Shown here piece after piece: positions 63,610 through 64,000 of a DNA stretch of 64,000 bases (its first letter is position 1; the number at the start of each line of letters is the position of its first letter). The position numbers were made by a program, and so were the translations under genes. Origin of the DNA: Lysobacter_L cavernae (lineage in GTDB: Bacteria > Pseudomonadota > Gammaproteobacteria > Xanthomonadales > Xanthomonadaceae); contig NZ_JBHRXK010000007.1 in the NCBI RefSeq assembly GCF_042648505.1, positions 92,657 through 156,656 on the forward strand. Reading direction: 5' to 3'. A model generated the notes under the pieces. The model did no database searches. It was not told the DNA's origin and was given only the letters and a program-made list of their open reading frames with translations.

Positions 63610-63903
63610 GGTCACTTTTTGTTTGCTGGCCCAAAGATCCGAAGAGGACTCCCTTCGGTCGAAAGTAACCAAAAGAAACGGCCGTCCTCGACAAGGCAAG
63701 CCTAAGGTTTCACTGCTACGGGGATTTTCCGACTCGCCATCCATGGCTCGGTCGGAAAGCGACCGAAGGAAGTCCCCTTTTGCGGGACGGCGCACTTTGG
63801 CTGTTTACGCAGCCAAAGACCGGCCCACGCTAGACGCGTGGGCGTTCAGACGCGCGCGAGCCAGTGGCTCGCAAGCACGCGTCTTCACCCATGTGCGCCG
63901 TCC
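63610..63903. repeat. Large nested inverted-repeat element (noncoding)
   Basis: Two closed domains are seen. Domain 1: GGACTCCCTTCGGTCG (63646-63661) pairs with CGACCGAAGGAAGTCC (63760-63775), one mismatch, and contains hairpin TTCCGAC/GTCGGAA (63727-63757). Domain 2: GGACGGCGCAC (63785-63795) pairs with GTGCGCCGTCC (63893-63903) and encloses hairpins CTTTGGCTG/CAGCCAAAG, CCCACGC/GCGTGGG, and AGACGCG/CGCGTCT around GCGAGCC/GGCTCGC. Open frames here look spurious. It is a dispersed repeat or a structured RNA. Confidence 0.7.
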
Positions 63904-63977
63904 TTAGCAGGCTGCTGAAATACCTCCCACCCGCATAGACTTGTCCCATTACCGTTCTGCTTGCCCCGAGACCTTCG

Positions 63978-64000
63978 ATGCGTGGTGCCGACGTACTGCA
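63978..64000 (+). CDS. Possible start of a gene cut by the window edge
   Basis: An ATG at 63978 opens MRGADVL and runs off the right edge. Sequence before it is noncoding and free of the repeat. Seven codons are too few for any identification; it could also be chance. Confidence 0.25.

Noticed and set aside
63623..63907. 94-codon frame at the right end as a hypothetical protein
   Set aside because: It consists of nested inverted repeats, has no ribosome binding site and a biased basic composition. Both strands show similar open frames, typical of a structured repeat.

Overview
The window is a GC-rich gammaproteobacterial chromosome segment, most likely from the Xanthomonadaceae/Lysobacteraceae (Lysobacter- or Xanthomonas-like). 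The family call rests on protein sequence character (132-residue S8 starting MSMTD, S3 with an Arg/Asp/Gly-rich tail, no rpmJ after secY, a class II DAHP synthase) and on many intergenic palindromes of the CGTCATCCCCGCG...GCGGGGAT type. No species can be named from the sequence alone.

Bases 1-32,610 are one long run of transcription and translation genes on the + strand: the 3' end of a first tuf copy, tRNA-Trp, secE-nusG, rplK-rplA, rplJ-rplL, rpoB-rpoC, the str operon (rpsL, rpsG, fusA, second tuf), the S10 operon (rpsJ to rpsQ), the spc operon (rplN to secY), and the alpha operon (rpsM, rpsK, rpsD, rpoA, rplQ), closed by a clear intrinsic terminator. The two tuf copies are almost identical at the nucleotide level. 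The gaps between these genes hold structured leaders, attenuator-like hairpins and dispersed palindromes. One stem-loop motif is shared by the rpsL and rpsJ leaders, and the rpsJ leader also carries a terminator with a competing antiterminator.

Bases 32,700-47,300 carry housekeeping metabolism and protein folding: dsbB, a class II DAHP synthase, a minus-strand group (bipA/typA, a membrane-anchored protein with two L7/L12-C-terminal-like motifs, a DUF2127 membrane protein, a lipoprotein amidase), a cyclophilin, a class I aminotransferase, malate dehydrogenase, and the methylcitrate-cycle genes prpE, prpB and prpC for propionyl-CoA use.

Bases 47,300-64,000 are accessory: a hypothetical protein, a beta-class glutathione S-transferase, a SleB-type cell wall hydrolase, 2,4-dienoyl-CoA reductase, a YCII-domain protein, a translationally coupled three-gene SMC-kleisin operon (MksF-MksE-MksB type, with no JetD/MksG nuclease), a quinone-oxidoreductase-like enzyme, an aldo/keto reductase, a secreted SGNH hydrolase, an MFS exporter and a divergent LysR regulator. 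The last 500 bases are noncoding and fold into large nested inverted repeats.

The most interesting items are the shared rpsL/rpsJ leader motif, the rpsJ attenuator, inverted repeats whose arms are built from 7-nt units, the Mks operon with a REP palindrome translated inside its kleisin gene, the L7/L12-like membrane protein, and the folded element near 63.6-63.9 kb.
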